Below, piece by piece: positions 13,021 to 13,752 of a stretch of DNA of 13,752 bases. The notes under the pieces are model-generated. The model was not told the origin of the DNA. It worked only from the letters and a program-made list of their open reading frames with translations, and ran no database searches. The DNA comes from an uncultured bacterium (GTDB taxonomy: Bacteria > Acidobacteriota > Thermoanaerobaculia > Multivoradales > JAHEKO01): contig CALILB010000020.1 in the NCBI GenBank assembly GCA_938016625.1, positions 1 through 13,752 of the forward strand. The letters run 5' to 3'. The translations under genes were made by a program, and so were the position numbers. The number at the start of each line of letters is the position of its first letter. Positions within the stretch are counted from its first letter, which is position 1.

Positions 13021-13752
13021 TCACTCGACGACGAACTCCTGGATCATGCCCGCGGCGGCAAAGCCCTCGGAGATCCAGGCGTAGCGTCCGGGCTCGAGCG
13101 TCACGGTGAAATAGCTCGTCCGTCCCGCCGCCACGTGATCGGCACCACCCAGGAACTCGGCCGGCACCGGCGGACGCAGGGCCTCGATCCAGCTCATCCA
13201 GTCCACCAGCTCCTCGAGCGACGTGTCCGCCTCGAGCCGCGCCAGATGGACGTCGTGGCCGATGAGTCCTTCGGCGTTCTCGGTGGCGTGGACGGCGATT
13301 GTGTGCTCACCCGCACCGGCCTCGCCTTCGATGCTCATCTCGTAGTTGGACAGCGTGATCTGGATGTCGGCCTCGGGTGGTACCAACCCGGTGGTTTCCT
13401 CGTCGACGATGAGGGGACGCAACATCCCGAGCGAGCCGTGGAACTTCCCCTCGGGGGAGATCACATAGCACTCCATGACGTAGTCGCCCGGCTCGAGCAA
13501 CACCGAGGTCTCCGCCGTCCGTCCCGGTGAGGTCAGCCCCACTCCACCCATCCCCTCGACCGTACCGAACCATTCGGGCAGCCGGCCGACGACATTCTCC
13601 AGCATCTCGTCCCGGCTCACCTCACCGGCGTAAAAGCGGTCGAACTCCTCCTGAAACGGCTGGCTCACCTCCGCCGCGTACTCATCGAACGTCTTGTCGT
13701 CCGGCAGCCGCCAAAAGAGCATGAAGTGGGGCTGCTCGCCGTTGTTGGTCAT
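13021..13752 (-). CDS. Tandem cupredoxin-like domain protein, N-terminus outside the window
   Basis: The visible 243 residues form two related beta-sandwich units. Unit 1 (1 to about 120) has TNNGEQPHFMLFWRLPDDKT, then PGRTAETSVLLEPGDYVMEC and FHGSLGMLRPLIV. Unit 2 (about 128-243) repeats the pattern: ENAEGLIGHDVHLARLEADT, GRTSYFTVTLEPGRYAWISE and AAAGMIQEFVV. Unit 1 keeps a possible type 1 copper set (H9, C95, H105, M110; the H-x4-M spacing is cupredoxin-like). In unit 2 only H166 and M236 correspond. A likely role is a periplasmic or secreted copper or electron-transfer-related protein, or a copper-free adhesion module. The ATG at the very edge (13752) falls inside unit 1, since the beta strands that precede unit 2 (about 128-155) have no counterpart, so the real start and any signal peptide are beyond the window. 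No named family is assigned with certainty. Confidence 0.7.
   Translation of the reverse strand: MTNNGEQPHFMLFWRLPDDKTFDEYAAEVSQPFQEEFDRFYAGEVSRDEMLENVVGRLPEWFGTVEGMGGVGLTSPGRTAETSVLLEPGDYVMECYVISPEGKFHGSLGMLRPLIVDEETTGLVPPEADIQITLSNYEMSIEGEAGAGEHTIAVHATENAEGLIGHDVHLARLEADTSLEELVDWMSWIEALRPPVPAEFLGGADHVAAGRTSYFTVTLEPGRYAWISEGFAAAGMIQEFVVE

Overview
The window looks like bacterial chromosomal DNA of high GC content, with third-position G/C preference and frequent alternative start codons (TTG, GTG). Domain content (a 3-coathanger stack domain and a DUF5060 glycosidase-like protein, a PilB-type ATPase, and a two-domain cupredoxin-like protein) is reminiscent of Acidobacteriota, perhaps Thermoanaerobaculia. 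That placement is an inference from family distribution; no rRNA or tRNA is present to test it.

Left part, + strand (1-7651): a 392-base leader without a convincing gene carries a perfect 22-bp inverted repeat and a GC-rich hairpin. Then come chorismate synthase (aroC), a strong GC-rich stem-loop, a type IV pilus extension ATPase (pilB), and a GT39-like polytopic membrane glycosyltransferase 29 bp after pilB. A 268-bp gap with a good promoter candidate and a structured leader follows, then a secreted multidomain protein (DUF5060, TIM-barrel-like domain, collagen-binding-2-like domain, InlB-type repeat, 3-coathanger stack). This part mixes housekeeping metabolism with cell-surface functions.

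Middle part, - strand (12879 down to 7659): a compact five-gene operon read as methyltransferase, NodU/CmcH-type O-carbamoyltransferase, methyltransferase, flippase-like UPF0104/LPG-synthase-TM membrane protein, methyltransferase. Gaps and overlaps are 19 bp, a 4-bp ATGA overlap, 5 bp and a 4-bp GTGA overlap, so the genes are probably translationally coupled. Three of the five start codons are TTG or GTG, each with a Shine-Dalgarno sequence. The gene set implies carbamoylation and methylation of one small molecule, lipid or glycan at the membrane. No scaffold-building enzyme is present in the operon, so the substrate is unknown. This is the best candidate for an undescribed system. It ends only 7 bp from the convergent stop of the secreted protein gene.

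Right edge, - strand (13752 to 13021): the C-terminal part of a protein made of two tandem cupredoxin-like repeats. The first repeat keeps a possible type 1 copper ligand set (His, Cys, His, Met). The second has lost the Cys and the C-terminal His. The gene probably begins beyond the window.

Seen on reading: no CRISPR array, insertion sequence, transposase, integrase, tRNA or rRNA.
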